Shown here piece by piece: positions 40,671 to 48,300 of a DNA stretch of 64,000 nucleotides. Each line of letters opens with the position of its first letter. Position 1 is the first letter of the stretch. The notes beneath the pieces are model-generated. The model did no database searches. It was not told where the DNA came from and saw only the letters and a program-made list of their open reading frames with translations. Source of the stretch: Streptomyces sp. SKN60 (GTDB lineage: Bacteria; Actinomycetota; Actinomycetes; Streptomycetales; Streptomycetaceae); assembly GCF_026236535.1 (NCBI RefSeq), contig NZ_JAHTMW010000010.1:186001-250000 (forward strand). Direction: 5' to 3'. The translations under genes and the position numbers were made by a program.

Positions 40671-40945
40671 GTCACTCCCCACCCGTACGAGGGCACCCGG
40701 CCCGGGCAGGTTAACCCTATCGCTCCGCTACGACACCCGTGTATTCCGGCCGCAGGATTCACCGCTTGTGTACGGGGGTTGACGATCACTGTCCGAATCC
40801 GTCTGATTCCAGGGTGAGTTGGACAGCGATCGAACACCTGTCGAACCGTCACGAACCATCCTGCACGCCCGGCCCCCACCCGCGGCCCCGCAACAGGGTG
40901 TGATCTCCGCCACCAAAAGCGGCGACCCTCCGCTACCGTGGAGAG

Positions 40946-42592
40946 ATGACGGTCATCGCGGGGCGTTACCGGCTGCTCGACGTGCTCGGCGAGGGCGGGA
41001 TGGGCACCGTCTGGCGCGCCCGGGACGAGGTCCTGGGGCGCGAGGTGGCGGTCAAGGAGGTACGCGCCCCGGCCGGTCTGCCGGACGCCGACCGCGAGCG
41101 CCTCTTCGCCCGCCTGGAGCGGGAGGCCCGGTCCGCCGCGCGGATCACCCATCGCAATGTCGTCACCGTCTACGACGTGGCCCTGGACGACGACCGCCCC
41201 TGGATCGTGATGGAGCTGGTCCGCGGGCTCACCCTGGCGGAGACCCTGGAGGCCGAGGGGCCGCTGCCGCCGCGCCGGGCGGCGCACGTGGGCGCCGAGG
41301 TGTGCGCGGCGCTGCGCGCGGCGCACGAGGCGGGGGTGCTGCACCGGGACGTGAAGCCGGCGAACGTGCTGCTCGCCAACGACGGGCGGGTGGTGCTCAC
41401 CGACTTCGGGATCGCCGCCGTGGAGGGCGTCTCCCCGCTGACCATGACCGGCGAGCTGATCGGCTCGCCCGAATACCTGGCGCCCGAGCGGGCCCTGGGG
41501 CACACGCCGGGGCCCGCGGCCGACCTGTGGTCGCTCGGCGTGCTGCTGTACGCGGCGGTGGAGGGCGTGTCGCCGTTCCGGCGGGAGACGCCGCTGGACA
41601 CCCTGCGCACGGTGGTGGACGAGGAGCCGCTGCCGCCCGCGCACGCGGGCCCGCTGGCGCCGGTGATCGAGGGGCTGCTGCGCAAGGACCCGGAGCAGCG
41701 GCTCTCCGCGCGGGTGGCGGAGGATCAGCTGCGTCTGGTCGGCGCGGGCGGCGCGCCGCGCACGGAGCCGCCGCCGGCGGGGGCGTACGCGCCGCTCCCA
41801 ACGGGAGGTCCGGGCGGGCCCGGCGGCACCGGCGGCACCGGGCCGACCGCCCCGATGCCCGTACCGGCCCCGGTGCCCGGCCCCGGCCCGGAGGAGTCCG
41901 GCCGTCCGCGCCGGCGGTGGGGTCTGGTGGCCGGGATCGCGGCGCTGCTCCTGGTGGCGGGCGGGCTGACGTACGCGGCGCTGCGCGACTCGGGTGCGGA
42001 CGACGGCGGTTCGCCGGTGCCGCCGGTGACGACGAGCGCGCCGACGACGGCGCCGAGCACCGCCTCGCCGTCCACGTCGGCGGAGACGGGCACCACCTCG
42101 CCGAGCGCGACGACCACTCCCCCGGTGTCGGTGATCGTGAGCGTGCGGGCGGTGCGCGACACGTACGAGGGCGCGTGTCCGCCGCCGCTCGACGCGGCGC
42201 CGCAGTTCGCGGCGGCGGTGACGGTGGACCGGACGCCGGCGACCGTGTCGTACCGCTGGGCGACGGAGAGCGGCGAGAAGCAGGACGCGGCCTGGCGGAC
42301 CCTGGACTTCCCCGAGGGCGGGCCGACCGAGCAGCGGCTGCCCCGGACGCAGGCGGACTATCCGGCGGGGGCGCAGGTGAGCGACCGGATCCGCCTTGAG
42401 GTGCGGGATCCGGTGGCCCGCGAGTCGAACTGGGTGGATTTCTCGGTGACGTGCGAGGAGACGGCCCCGCCGCCGTCGTCGCCGCCCGCGACGACGGCGA
42501 CTCCTTCGGGCGGGACCGCCTCCCCGGGCGGTGCTCCCGGCGGTGCGCCGGGCGGTGGTGCGGGGACGGCCGCGGCTATGCCGCGCCGCTGA
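40946..42592 (+). CDS. Membrane Ser/Thr protein kinase (PknB/Hanks type)
   Basis: 548 residues. Kinase domain at about 7-265: Gly loop GEGGMGTVW (15-23), Lys37 in VAVKEV, catalytic loop HRDVKPAN with Asp135, DFG Asp153, APE-like APERALG. A Pro/Gly-rich linker precedes one membrane helix at about 325-347 (WGLVAGIAALLLVAGGLTYAAL). Outside the membrane lie a Thr/Ser/Pro-rich stalk and an Ig-like domain of about 110 residues with two Cys (EGACPPP and SVTCEE), not PASTA repeats. All catalytic residues are intact. The 3' end overlaps the convergent SGNH lipase gene by 17 bases. Likely an envelope-stress or growth signal kinase; ligand unknown. Confidence 0.95.
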   Translation: MTVIAGRYRLLDVLGEGGMGTVWRARDEVLGREVAVKEVRAPAGLPDADRERLFARLEREARSAARITHRNVVTVYDVALDDDRPWIVMELVRGLTLAETLEAEGPLPPRRAAHVGAEVCAALRAAHEAGVLHRDVKPANVLLANDGRVVLTDFGIAAVEGVSPLTMTGELIGSPEYLAPERALGHTPGPAADLWSLGVLLYAAVEGVSPFRRETPLDTLRTVVDEEPLPPAHAGPLAPVIEGLLRKDPEQRLSARVAEDQLRLVGAGGAPRTEPPPAGAYAPLPTGGPGGPGGTGGTGPTAPMPVPAPVPGPGPEESGRPRRRWGLVAGIAALLLVAGGLTYAALRDSGADDGGSPVPPVTTSAPTTAPSTASPSTSAETGTTSPSATTTPPVSVIVSVRAVRDTYEGACPPPLDAAPQFAAAVTVDRTPATVSYRWATESGEKQDAAWRTLDFPEGGPTEQRLPRTQADYPAGAQVSDRIRLEVRDPVARESNWVDFSVTCEETAPPPSSPPATTATPSGGTASPGGAPGGAPGGGAGTAAAMPRR

Positions 42593-43382
42593 AGGTCGGC
42601 AGGTAGCCGCCGGACTGTCCGGCGGCGGTCGGGTGGTACGACTCGCCGATGTTGAGCCAGTTGAGGCTGTGGAGCCAGGACGAGCCGGAGCAGATCTCGT
42701 GTCCGGTGAAGGCGGGGACGACACTGGCGAAGGGGAAGCCGTGGTTCGCGGCGCGCTTCGCGGTGGCGGCGTTGAGGTAGTCGGAGGCGTCGTTGATGGC
42801 GCGGCGCTCGTTCTCGCTCAGGCCGGCCACGCAGGTGCCGTTGAGCTGGTAGAAGCGCGGGTAACCGAGCACCACGACGCGGGCGTTGGGTGCCTTGTTG
42901 CGGATGGCGTTGTAGACCGAGTCGAGCTTGCCGGGCAGGGTCGTGTCGACATAGGCCTTGGCTTGATTCACTCGGTTGATACAGGTCGCCTCGGACTGCA
43001 GGACACAGGTCGTCATGACGTCGGCGAAACCGGCGTCGTTGCCGCCGATCGTGAGGGAGACCAGGTCGGTGCCGGTGTTGAGGGGTCCGAGCTGATTCGC
43101 CGTGACATCACCCGTTCGGGCGCCCGAGCAGGCGGTGAAGGCGAAGGAGGACGGCGCGTGGGCGTTCTTCCAGAGGACCGGATAGGCCTTGGTGGAGCGC
43201 TTGCAGTCGCCGCTGGCGCTGTCGTAACTCCCGGCTCCGACACCGGAGGAGTACGAGTCGCCCAGGGCCACGTAGTCCACCGCGGCGGTCTCGGCGGCCT
43301 GTGCGACCCCGGCCCCGGTGAGGGCGAGGACGGCGCCGAGGAGCAGCGAGGACGAGAAGGCCGTAAAACGGGACAGTTTCAT
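42576..43382 (-). CDS. Secreted SGNH/GDSL lipase
   Basis: Extracellular ester hydrolase, 268 residues. Signal peptide to about 30 (AQAA/ETAAVDY). Block I GDSYSSG with nucleophile Ser43, block III SLTIGGNDAGF (Gly and Asn of the oxyanion hole), and the His of NIGESYHPTAAGQ near the C-terminus. Six Cys suggest three disulfides, as in Streptomyces rimosus and S. coelicolor SCO1725-type lipases. Start ATG 43382 is followed by MKLSRFTAF, and CAGGGAGGTTCC lies before it. It probably releases fatty acids from lipids or esters in the medium. The 3' end overlaps the kinase gene. Confidence 0.95.
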   Translation of the reverse strand: MKLSRFTAFSSSLLLGAVLALTGAGVAQAAETAAVDYVALGDSYSSGVGAGSYDSASGDCKRSTKAYPVLWKNAHAPSSFAFTACSGARTGDVTANQLGPLNTGTDLVSLTIGGNDAGFADVMTTCVLQSEATCINRVNQAKAYVDTTLPGKLDSVYNAIRNKAPNARVVVLGYPRFYQLNGTCVAGLSENERRAINDASDYLNAATAKRAANHGFPFASVVPAFTGHEICSGSSWLHSLNWLNIGESYHPTAAGQSGGYLPTFSGAA

Positions 43383-43544
43383 GGAACCTCCCTGTAGCAG
43401 GATCTCTGCGTTACCAGGTAGTAGCAGCGGATCCCGCCCACCGGAAGTGTTCATGTCAAAACTGGTGGTGGACGCGCGTTGAAACCTCTTCAGGAACCAA
43501 TGGATTCAAGCCAGTCGACGAACCGTCACGAAGTACCGCGAGGA

Positions 43545-43599
43545 GGGGTACGAGCGGGAGGGGTGCGCGGACCTTCCGCGCCCCTCCCGCTCGTACCCC
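43545..43599 (-). terminator. Strong terminator after GntR gene
   Basis: A stem of 24 pairs with a 2-base bulge: the arm beginning GGGGTACGAGCGGGAGGGG at 43545 pairs with CCCCTCCCGCTCGTACCCC ending at 43599, with loop ACCTT. It begins 10 bases beyond the GntR stop on the minus strand and faces the SGNH lipase promoter. Confidence 0.9.
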
Positions 43600-43608
43600 C
43601 TGTCCGGC

Positions 43609-43983
43609 CTACTCCTCGTACGCGGCCCGCAGCGCGTCCCGCACCGCGGCGCTCGCCGCGTCGTGGCTGAGGCCCAGGCGGTGGGCCTCCGTGGCATAGG
43701 CCGCGGCGGCCGTGGCGGCGAGCCGGGAGGCCGCGTCGGAGGCGGCGGCGACGAAGGTGCCGTTGCGGCCGCGGGTCTCGATCACACCGTCCGCCTCAAG
43801 GGCCTTGTACGCCTTGGCGACGGTGTTCGCCGCGAGGCCCAGGTCCTCCGCGAGACCGCGCACCGTCGGAAGCTTGTAGCCGACGGGCAGCTCGCCCGAG
43901 CGGGCCCTCTCCGAGATATGGGCGCGCAGTTGTTCGTACGGAGCGGTGGTGGAACGGGGATCCACGCTGATTCGAAGCGTCAC
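43609..43983 (-). CDS. Small GntR-family regulator (YtrA type)
   Basis: 124 residues: a winged HTH at about 15-75 (LPTVRGLAEDLGLAANTVAKAYK; GVIETRGRNGTFVA) followed by only about 45 residues of helix (SHDAASAAVRDALRAAYEE). This is the YtrA subfamily, which usually controls neighbouring ABC transporter genes. Here no transporter is adjacent: downstream is a strong terminator, and the divergent gene is a GNAT acetyltransferase whose start lies 75 bases away, so that gene or a distant pump is the likely target. No effector domain large enough for a small ligand is seen. Confidence 0.92.
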   Translation of the reverse strand: MTLRISVDPRSTTAPYEQLRAHISERARSGELPVGYKLPTVRGLAEDLGLAANTVAKAYKALEADGVIETRGRNGTFVAAASDAASRLAATAAAAYATEAHRLGLSHDAASAAVRDALRAAYEE

Positions 43984-44057
43984 CCGCCTGATTCTGCACC
44001 CGGCCCGCCGGAAAATGGGAGGCGGGCGGCGCGGCCCGGCGCATACCGTGCGGTGAC

Positions 44058-44987
44058 ATGACTGTGATCGTCCGCGATGTACGGCCCTCGGTCCCCGAGG
44101 ACGCCGAGGCCTTCGCCCGGGTGCGGCGTGCCGCGCTGCCCTGCATGCTCGCGACCGGCCGGCAGGTCGCCCACGACTGGGCGCACGCCCATCCCGACGC
44201 CCACGCGAGGCCGCTGCTCGCCGAGGCCGACGGGCAGGTGATCGGCACCGCCGAGGTGTCGCTGGCCCACGAGTCGCCCGAGCCGGGCATCGGTGACGTC
44301 AATGTCTACGTCGACCCCGCGCACCGCCGCCGGGGCGCCGGGGCGCTGCTGCTGCGCGCCGCCGAGGAGCATCTGGCGTGTGCCGGGGCGGACACCCTCT
44401 ACAGCTGGGTGCTCGACGAGCCGGCGAACCTCGCCTTCGCCGGGCGCCACGGCTATGTCGGCAGCCGCTCGGCCTATTTCCTGCGCCTCGACCTGACGAC
44501 GGCCGCCCTGCCGCCGCTGCAGGAGGCGCCGGCCGGGGTGGAGCTGCGCACGGCGGCGGACTTCGCCGCCGACCCGCGCCCGCTGTTCGAGCTGGACGCG
44601 CTGACCACGGCCGACGAGCCGGGCGACGTGGCGGCCGAACTCGACGACTACGCGCACTGGCTGGCCACCACCTGGGAGCACCCGCTGCTCGACAGGGAGC
44701 TGACCACGGTCGCGGTGGTCGACGGGCGCCCGGTCGCCTTCAGCGCCGCCCGCACCGACGGCGAGGGGCGCTACGGCTCGGGGATGACCGGCACCGCCCC
44801 GGACTTCCGGGGCCGGGGCCTGGCCAAGCTGGTGAAGAACGCCTCGCTGCATCTGGCCCGGGCGGCCGGCTGTACGGAGGCGTTCACCGGCAACGACGCC
44901 GGGAACGCCCCCATGCTGGCCGTCAACCGATGGTTCGGCTACGAGATCCGCGCGAAGGAGACCCGTCATGTCCGCCGCCTCGGTTGA
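44058..44987 (+). CDS. Tandem-domain GNAT N-acetyltransferase
   Basis: 309 residues with two GNAT folds. Domain 1 at about 5-145 has the acetyl-CoA loop DPAHRRRGAGALLL (R/Q-x-x-G-x-G/A). Domain 2 at about 160-305 has APDFRGRGLAKLVKNASL. A late NRWFGYEI matches the GNAT C-terminal strand. It transfers an acetyl group from acetyl-CoA to an amine, but which domain is active and on what is unknown; mycothiol synthase has a similar tandem layout but different length. It overlaps the next gene (DUF402) by 20 bases and is divergent from a YtrA-type GntR gene. Confidence 0.88.
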   Translation: MTVIVRDVRPSVPEDAEAFARVRRAALPCMLATGRQVAHDWAHAHPDAHARPLLAEADGQVIGTAEVSLAHESPEPGIGDVNVYVDPAHRRRGAGALLLRAAEEHLACAGADTLYSWVLDEPANLAFAGRHGYVGSRSAYFLRLDLTTAALPPLQEAPAGVELRTAADFAADPRPLFELDALTTADEPGDVAAELDDYAHWLATTWEHPLLDRELTTVAVVDGRPVAFSAARTDGEGRYGSGMTGTAPDFRGRGLAKLVKNASLHLARAAGCTEAFTGNDAGNAPMLAVNRWFGYEIRAKETRHVRRLG

Positions 44988-45492
44988 TGTCGACAGCGAG
45001 ATCGAGAGCAAGAGCGAGGTCAAGGTCGAGATCGTCCTGATGAAGGCCGGGCGGACCAAGATCCGCTATCCGGCCGAGCTGCTCGCCGACGACGGGACGC
45101 GGCTGACGGTCCGCGCGCCGTGGGCCGCCGACGGCGTCCGGGACTTCGGCTTCGTGCGCTTCGAGCCGGGCGACGTCTTCACCGAGCACTACTGGCGGGA
45201 CCGGTGGTACGCGGTGAAGGAGGTCCGGGCAGGCGACGGCACGCTCAAGGGCTGGTACTGCGACGTGACCCGGCCGGCCGTGGTGGCCGCGGACGGCACG
45301 GAGGTGGTGGTCGAGGACCTGGACCTCGACCTGTGGGTGTCGGCCGACGGGCGCGAGGTGCTGCGGCTCGACGAGGACGAGTTCGCGGCGAGCGGGCTCG
45401 CCGCCGCCGACCCGGCGGCGGCCGAGCGTGCCGTACGCGCCCTCGACGAGCTGGCGGCGCTCGGGCCTATCCGGCAGATTGGGGTCGGGTAG
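44968..45492 (+). CDS. DUF402 protein, FomD/Ntdp-like nucleotide phosphatase
   Basis: 174 residues. The DUF402 fold includes metal-dependent nucleoside di/triphosphate phosphatases and FomD, which hydrolyses a cytidylylated phosphonate in fosfomycin synthesis. Family marks: FEPGDVFTEHYWRDRWYAVKEV, KGWYCDVTRPA and DLDLDLWVSADG followed by LDEDEF, giving the Asp-rich metal site; the conserved Lys of RTKIRYP is near residue 31. The start overlaps the GNAT gene by 20 bases, so translation is coupled. There are no phosphonate genes nearby, so a housekeeping nucleotide phosphatase is more likely. Substrate not determined. Confidence 0.85.
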   Translation: MSAASVDVDSEIESKSEVKVEIVLMKAGRTKIRYPAELLADDGTRLTVRAPWAADGVRDFGFVRFEPGDVFTEHYWRDRWYAVKEVRAGDGTLKGWYCDVTRPAVVAADGTEVVVEDLDLDLWVSADGREVLRLDEDEFAASGLAAADPAAAERAVRALDELAALGPIRQIGVG

Positions 45493-45493
45493 G

Positions 45494-45597
45494 CCGCGGC
45501 GTCTGGTGCGGTGCATCGCAAGGCGCCGGAGCGTCGCGATAGCGGAGCTATCGGGGCGCTTCGGCAACACGGCGAGGTGCCGTGCCAGGCGTCGCGG
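45494..45597. repeat. Large structured palindromic repeat between convergent genes
   Basis: A 104-base element. The outer 21 bases (45494-45514) pair with 45577-45597; where Watson-Crick pairing fails the pairs are G-U, so the RNA stem is complete. An inner stem has GCCGGAGCG with CGCTTCGGC, and the tip is CGATAG-N5-CTATCG (45537-45553). ATCGCAAGGCG inside (45515-45525) also occurs at 36163-36173 in the MITE-like element. It lies just after the DUF402 stop and can end transcription from both sides. Confidence 0.8.
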
Positions 45598-45652
45598 ACC
45601 CGGCCATGATCTGCTGGACAGGCCCGAGGCCGGGACGGACTGGTCCGGCTGC

Positions 45653-46069
45653 TCAGCCGAGCGTGACGTCCGCGTCCTGGGTGGCGAGGAAGCCGGGCAT
45701 CGGCAGGCCCATCGGGCCGGTGGCGGTGAGCTGCATCAGGGTGGCCTCCACCTGGGCCGTACCGGCGCGGTAGGCGGGCTCCTTGACGACGGCGGTGTTG
45801 GTCCAGGGGTGCACCAGGCCGTCGCAGACGGCCTGGGTGCCGCCGATCCCGGTGGAGCGGTCCCCCTGGATCAGCCGGGAGCTGACGAAGACCGGTCCCG
45901 CGCTGTCGTCGACACAGCGGTAGGTGCCGGAGAGGGTGACCGTGCCGTCCGCGGCGACCGTGCCCCGCGGGTCGACGGAGACTCCGTCGGCGGGGCCGGC
46001 GTAGGCGGTGGGGGCGGTGGCCGCGGCGGTGGCGAGCAGGGCGCCGGCGAGGACGAGGCGAGCACGCAT
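45653..46069 (-). CDS. Small secreted protein (DUF6299-like)
   Basis: 138 residues with a Sec signal to about residue 24 (APTAYA/GPADG). The mature part of about 113 residues is rich in beta strands: GVSVDPRGTVAADGTVTLSGTYRC, VFVSSRLIQGDRSTGIGGTQAVC and AVVKEPAYRAGTAQVEATLMQL (ends as landmarks). Two Cys probably form one disulfide. I believe it matches a family of small secreted streptomycete proteins (DUF6299) with no known function. Monocistronic; the palindromic repeat lies after its stop, and the upstream neighbour tctA points the same way after 170 bases. Extracellular location is the only firm inference. Confidence 0.82.
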   Translation of the reverse strand: MRARLVLAGALLATAAATAPTAYAGPADGVSVDPRGTVAADGTVTLSGTYRCVDDSAGPVFVSSRLIQGDRSTGIGGTQAVCDGLVHPWTNTAVVKEPAYRAGTAQVEATLMQLTATGPMGLPMPGFLATQDADVTLG

Positions 46070-46239
46070 CGTGGGGAATCCCTTCGGGGTGGGGGTGGGA
46101 CGCTGCCCGCCAGGGATACCGGATCAGGCCGCCGACTGTCCGAAACTCACCCCTTCGGGGGCGCGTTGAGGAATTTCCCGATGTGCGTACGGTCGTACGA
46201 CGCTCCCGCCCCGCGCCCCCACCCTCAACCCCGCCCCGG

Positions 46240-47742
46240 TCACGCGCGGGCGGTGGCCTCGCGGCGCCGTCCGATCAGCTTCCGCAGCAGCGGCCAGGCC
46301 AGCAGGATCAGCACGACCGCGTACACGGTGACCGAGAACGGGGTGTCGACGAGCCCGGCCGGCGAGCCGTCGCTGATCTGGAGGGCGCGGCGCAGCTGCT
46401 GTTCGGCGGCCGGGCCGAGGATGACGCCGATGACGGCGGGCAGGACGGGCAGTCCGTAGCGCCGCATGCCGAAGCCGACGAGCCCGATGGCGAGCAGGAT
46501 CGCCAGGTCGAGGGCGGCGCCGCCGACCGCGTACGCGCCGACGGCGGCGAAGAACAGGATGCCGGCGTAGAGGTACGGGCGGGGGATGCGCAGCAGTTTC
46601 GCCCAGACCGGCGCGAGCGGCAGGTTGAGCGCGAGCAGCAGCACCATGCCGACGAACAGCGAGGCGATCAGGCCCCAGACCAGGTCGGGTTCGCGTTCGA
46701 AGAGGAGCGGGCCCGGCTGGATGCCGTACTGCTGGAAGGCGGCGAGCATCACGGCGGCGACGGCGGTGGTCGGCAGCCCGAGGGTGAGCATGGAGACCAG
46801 GGTGCCGGCGGCGGAGGCGGAGGCGGCGGACTCGGGGCCGGCGACGCCCTCGATCGCGCCCTTGCCGAACTCGTCCTTGTGCCGGGAGAGACGCTTCTCC
46901 GTCACGTACGACAGGAAGGTGGGGATCTCCGCGCCGCCGGCCGGGATCGCGCCGAACGGGAAGCCGATGAGCGGTCCGCGCAGCCAGGCCTTCCAGGTGC
47001 GTCGCACGTCGGAGCGGCCGAGCCAGGGGCGGCCCACCGGAATGGCCTCGCCGGTGGTGCGGCGCAGATGGGCGGCGACCCACAGGGCCTCGCCGATGGC
47101 GAAGAGTCCGACGGCGACGATGACGACGTCGACGCCGTCGGCGAGCTGGAGGGAACCGAAGGTGAGGCGCTGCTGGCCGGTCATCTGGTCGAGGCCGATC
47201 AGGCCGATGGTGAGTCCGATGAGGAGGGAGGCCAGGCCGCGGATCCGGGAGGAGCCGAGGACGGAGGTCACCGCGATGAACGCGAGGACCATGATGGCGA
47301 AGTAGTCGGGGGCGCCGATGTCGACGGCGAGCGCGGCGACCGTAGGGGCGAGGGCGACGAGCAGGATCGTGCCGGCCAGGCCGCCGGTGAAGTGGCCGAT
47401 GGCCGCGGCGGCGAGGGCCTGGGCGCCGCGCCCGGCCTTGGCCATCGGATTGCCTTCGATGGCGGCGACCACGGCCGCGCTCTCGCCGGGGGTGTTGAGC
47501 AGGATGGAGGTGGTGGAGCCGCCGAACATGGCGCCGTAGTAGATGCCGGCGAACATGATGAAGGCGCCGGTCGGCTCCAGGCCGTAGGTGACGGGGAGCA
47601 GCAGGGCGACGGCCATGGCGGGGCCGATGCCGGGGAGCACGCCGATGGCGGTGCCGAGCAGGACGCCGACGGCGGCCCACAGCAGGTTCATCGGGGTCAG
47701 CGCGGTGCCGAACCCGTCGAGCAGGGAGGTGAGCGAGTCCAT
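46240..47742 (-). CDS. tctA: Tripartite tricarboxylate transporter, large permease TctA
   Basis: 500 residues with about twelve helices, the main membrane channel of the TTT system that imports citrate or related acids with a periplasmic-type binding protein. Landmarks: LLWAAVGVLLGTAIGVLPGIGPAMAVALLLP, FIMFAGIYYGAMFGGSTTSILLNTPGE (first TctA signature), and GAIPAGGAEIPTFLSYVTEKR with LGLPTTAVAAVML. Last gene of the tctCBA operon, starting 3 bases after tctB. In S. typhimurium such transporters are induced through TctDE-type two-component systems; a CitB-like response regulator is divergent here. The precise substrate is not known. Confidence 0.96.
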   Translation of the reverse strand: MDSLTSLLDGFGTALTPMNLLWAAVGVLLGTAIGVLPGIGPAMAVALLLPVTYGLEPTGAFIMFAGIYYGAMFGGSTTSILLNTPGESAAVVAAIEGNPMAKAGRGAQALAAAAIGHFTGGLAGTILLVALAPTVAALAVDIGAPDYFAIMVLAFIAVTSVLGSSRIRGLASLLIGLTIGLIGLDQMTGQQRLTFGSLQLADGVDVVIVAVGLFAIGEALWVAAHLRRTTGEAIPVGRPWLGRSDVRRTWKAWLRGPLIGFPFGAIPAGGAEIPTFLSYVTEKRLSRHKDEFGKGAIEGVAGPESAASASAAGTLVSMLTLGLPTTAVAAVMLAAFQQYGIQPGPLLFEREPDLVWGLIASLFVGMVLLLALNLPLAPVWAKLLRIPRPYLYAGILFFAAVGAYAVGGAALDLAILLAIGLVGFGMRRYGLPVLPAVIGVILGPAAEQQLRRALQISDGSPAGLVDTPFSVTVYAVVLILLAWPLLRKLIGRRREATARA

Positions 47743-47745
47743 GGG

Positions 47746-48300
47746 TCAGAGCACTCCCATCAGCGGGCCGCCGGGCAGCGGGACTCCGAGCAGGTTGTTG
47801 AAGACGACATAGGTGAGCAGGGAGAGCGCGGCGGCGATCAGCGGGTCGCGGTGGTGGTGGCGGCTGCCGAGGGCGTAGGCGGCGCCCCAGAAGAGCAGGG
47901 CGCCGGAGACCGGGAAGCCGAGCGGGCCGATGAGGACGGCGAAGCCGAGGAAGACGCCGGCGAGGAGCAGGACGGTGCGCCAGTCGCTCGGCTCGGTCAG
48001 GTCGATGTCCTCGCCGCCCTCGGCCTCGCCGCGTCCGCCGCGCAGGACGTCGACGGCGAGGAGGACGGCGACGACGAGCAGGCCGGCGCCGACGACGAGG
48101 GGGACGGTGCGGGGGCCGACGGGGCCGCGCTGGCCGATGTCCACGGTCATGGTGAGGGCGTCGGTGAGGACGAGGACGCCGAGGAGGAACAGCAGGGCGC
48201 TGACGCCGAGTTCGGAGTGCTCGCGCAGCCAGGACTTCCTGGCGGTGGGGGTTTCGGCGGTCGGGGTGGTCTCTGGCGTCGTGTTGCCGGTCGTGGTCAC
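47746..48300 (-). CDS. tctB: Tripartite tricarboxylate transporter, small permease TctB
   Basis: 184 residues from GTG 48300. After a Thr/Pro/Glu-rich cytoplasmic start come four hydrophobic helices: LGVSALLFLLGVLVLTDALT, TVPLVVGAGLLVVAVLLAV, VLLLAGVFLGFAVLIGPLGF with VSGALLFWGAAYAL, and DPLIAAALSLLTYVVFNNLL. The N-terminal portion of TctB proteins is poorly conserved, so identity rests on topology and position between tctC and tctA. Its GTG overlaps the tctC stop (GTGA), and its own stop is 3 bases before tctA. An Asp/Glu-rich loop (GEAEGGEDIDLTEP) links helices 2 and 3. Confidence 0.93.
   Translation of the reverse strand: MTTTGNTTPETTPTAETPTARKSWLREHSELGVSALLFLLGVLVLTDALTMTVDIGQRGPVGPRTVPLVVGAGLLVVAVLLAVDVLRGGRGEAEGGEDIDLTEPSDWRTVLLLAGVFLGFAVLIGPLGFPVSGALLFWGAAYALGSRHHHRDPLIAAALSLLTYVVFNNLLGVPLPGGPLMGVL

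Noticed and set aside
43479..43670. Short plus-strand frame between lipase and GntR gene
   Set aside because: It runs through the strong terminator hairpin and is only Pro/Arg-rich low complexity.
46186..46199. CGTACG-GT-CGTACG palindrome between DUF6299 and tctA
   Set aside because: CGTACG is frequent in this DNA, and both flanking genes point away from or past it without a promoter match.
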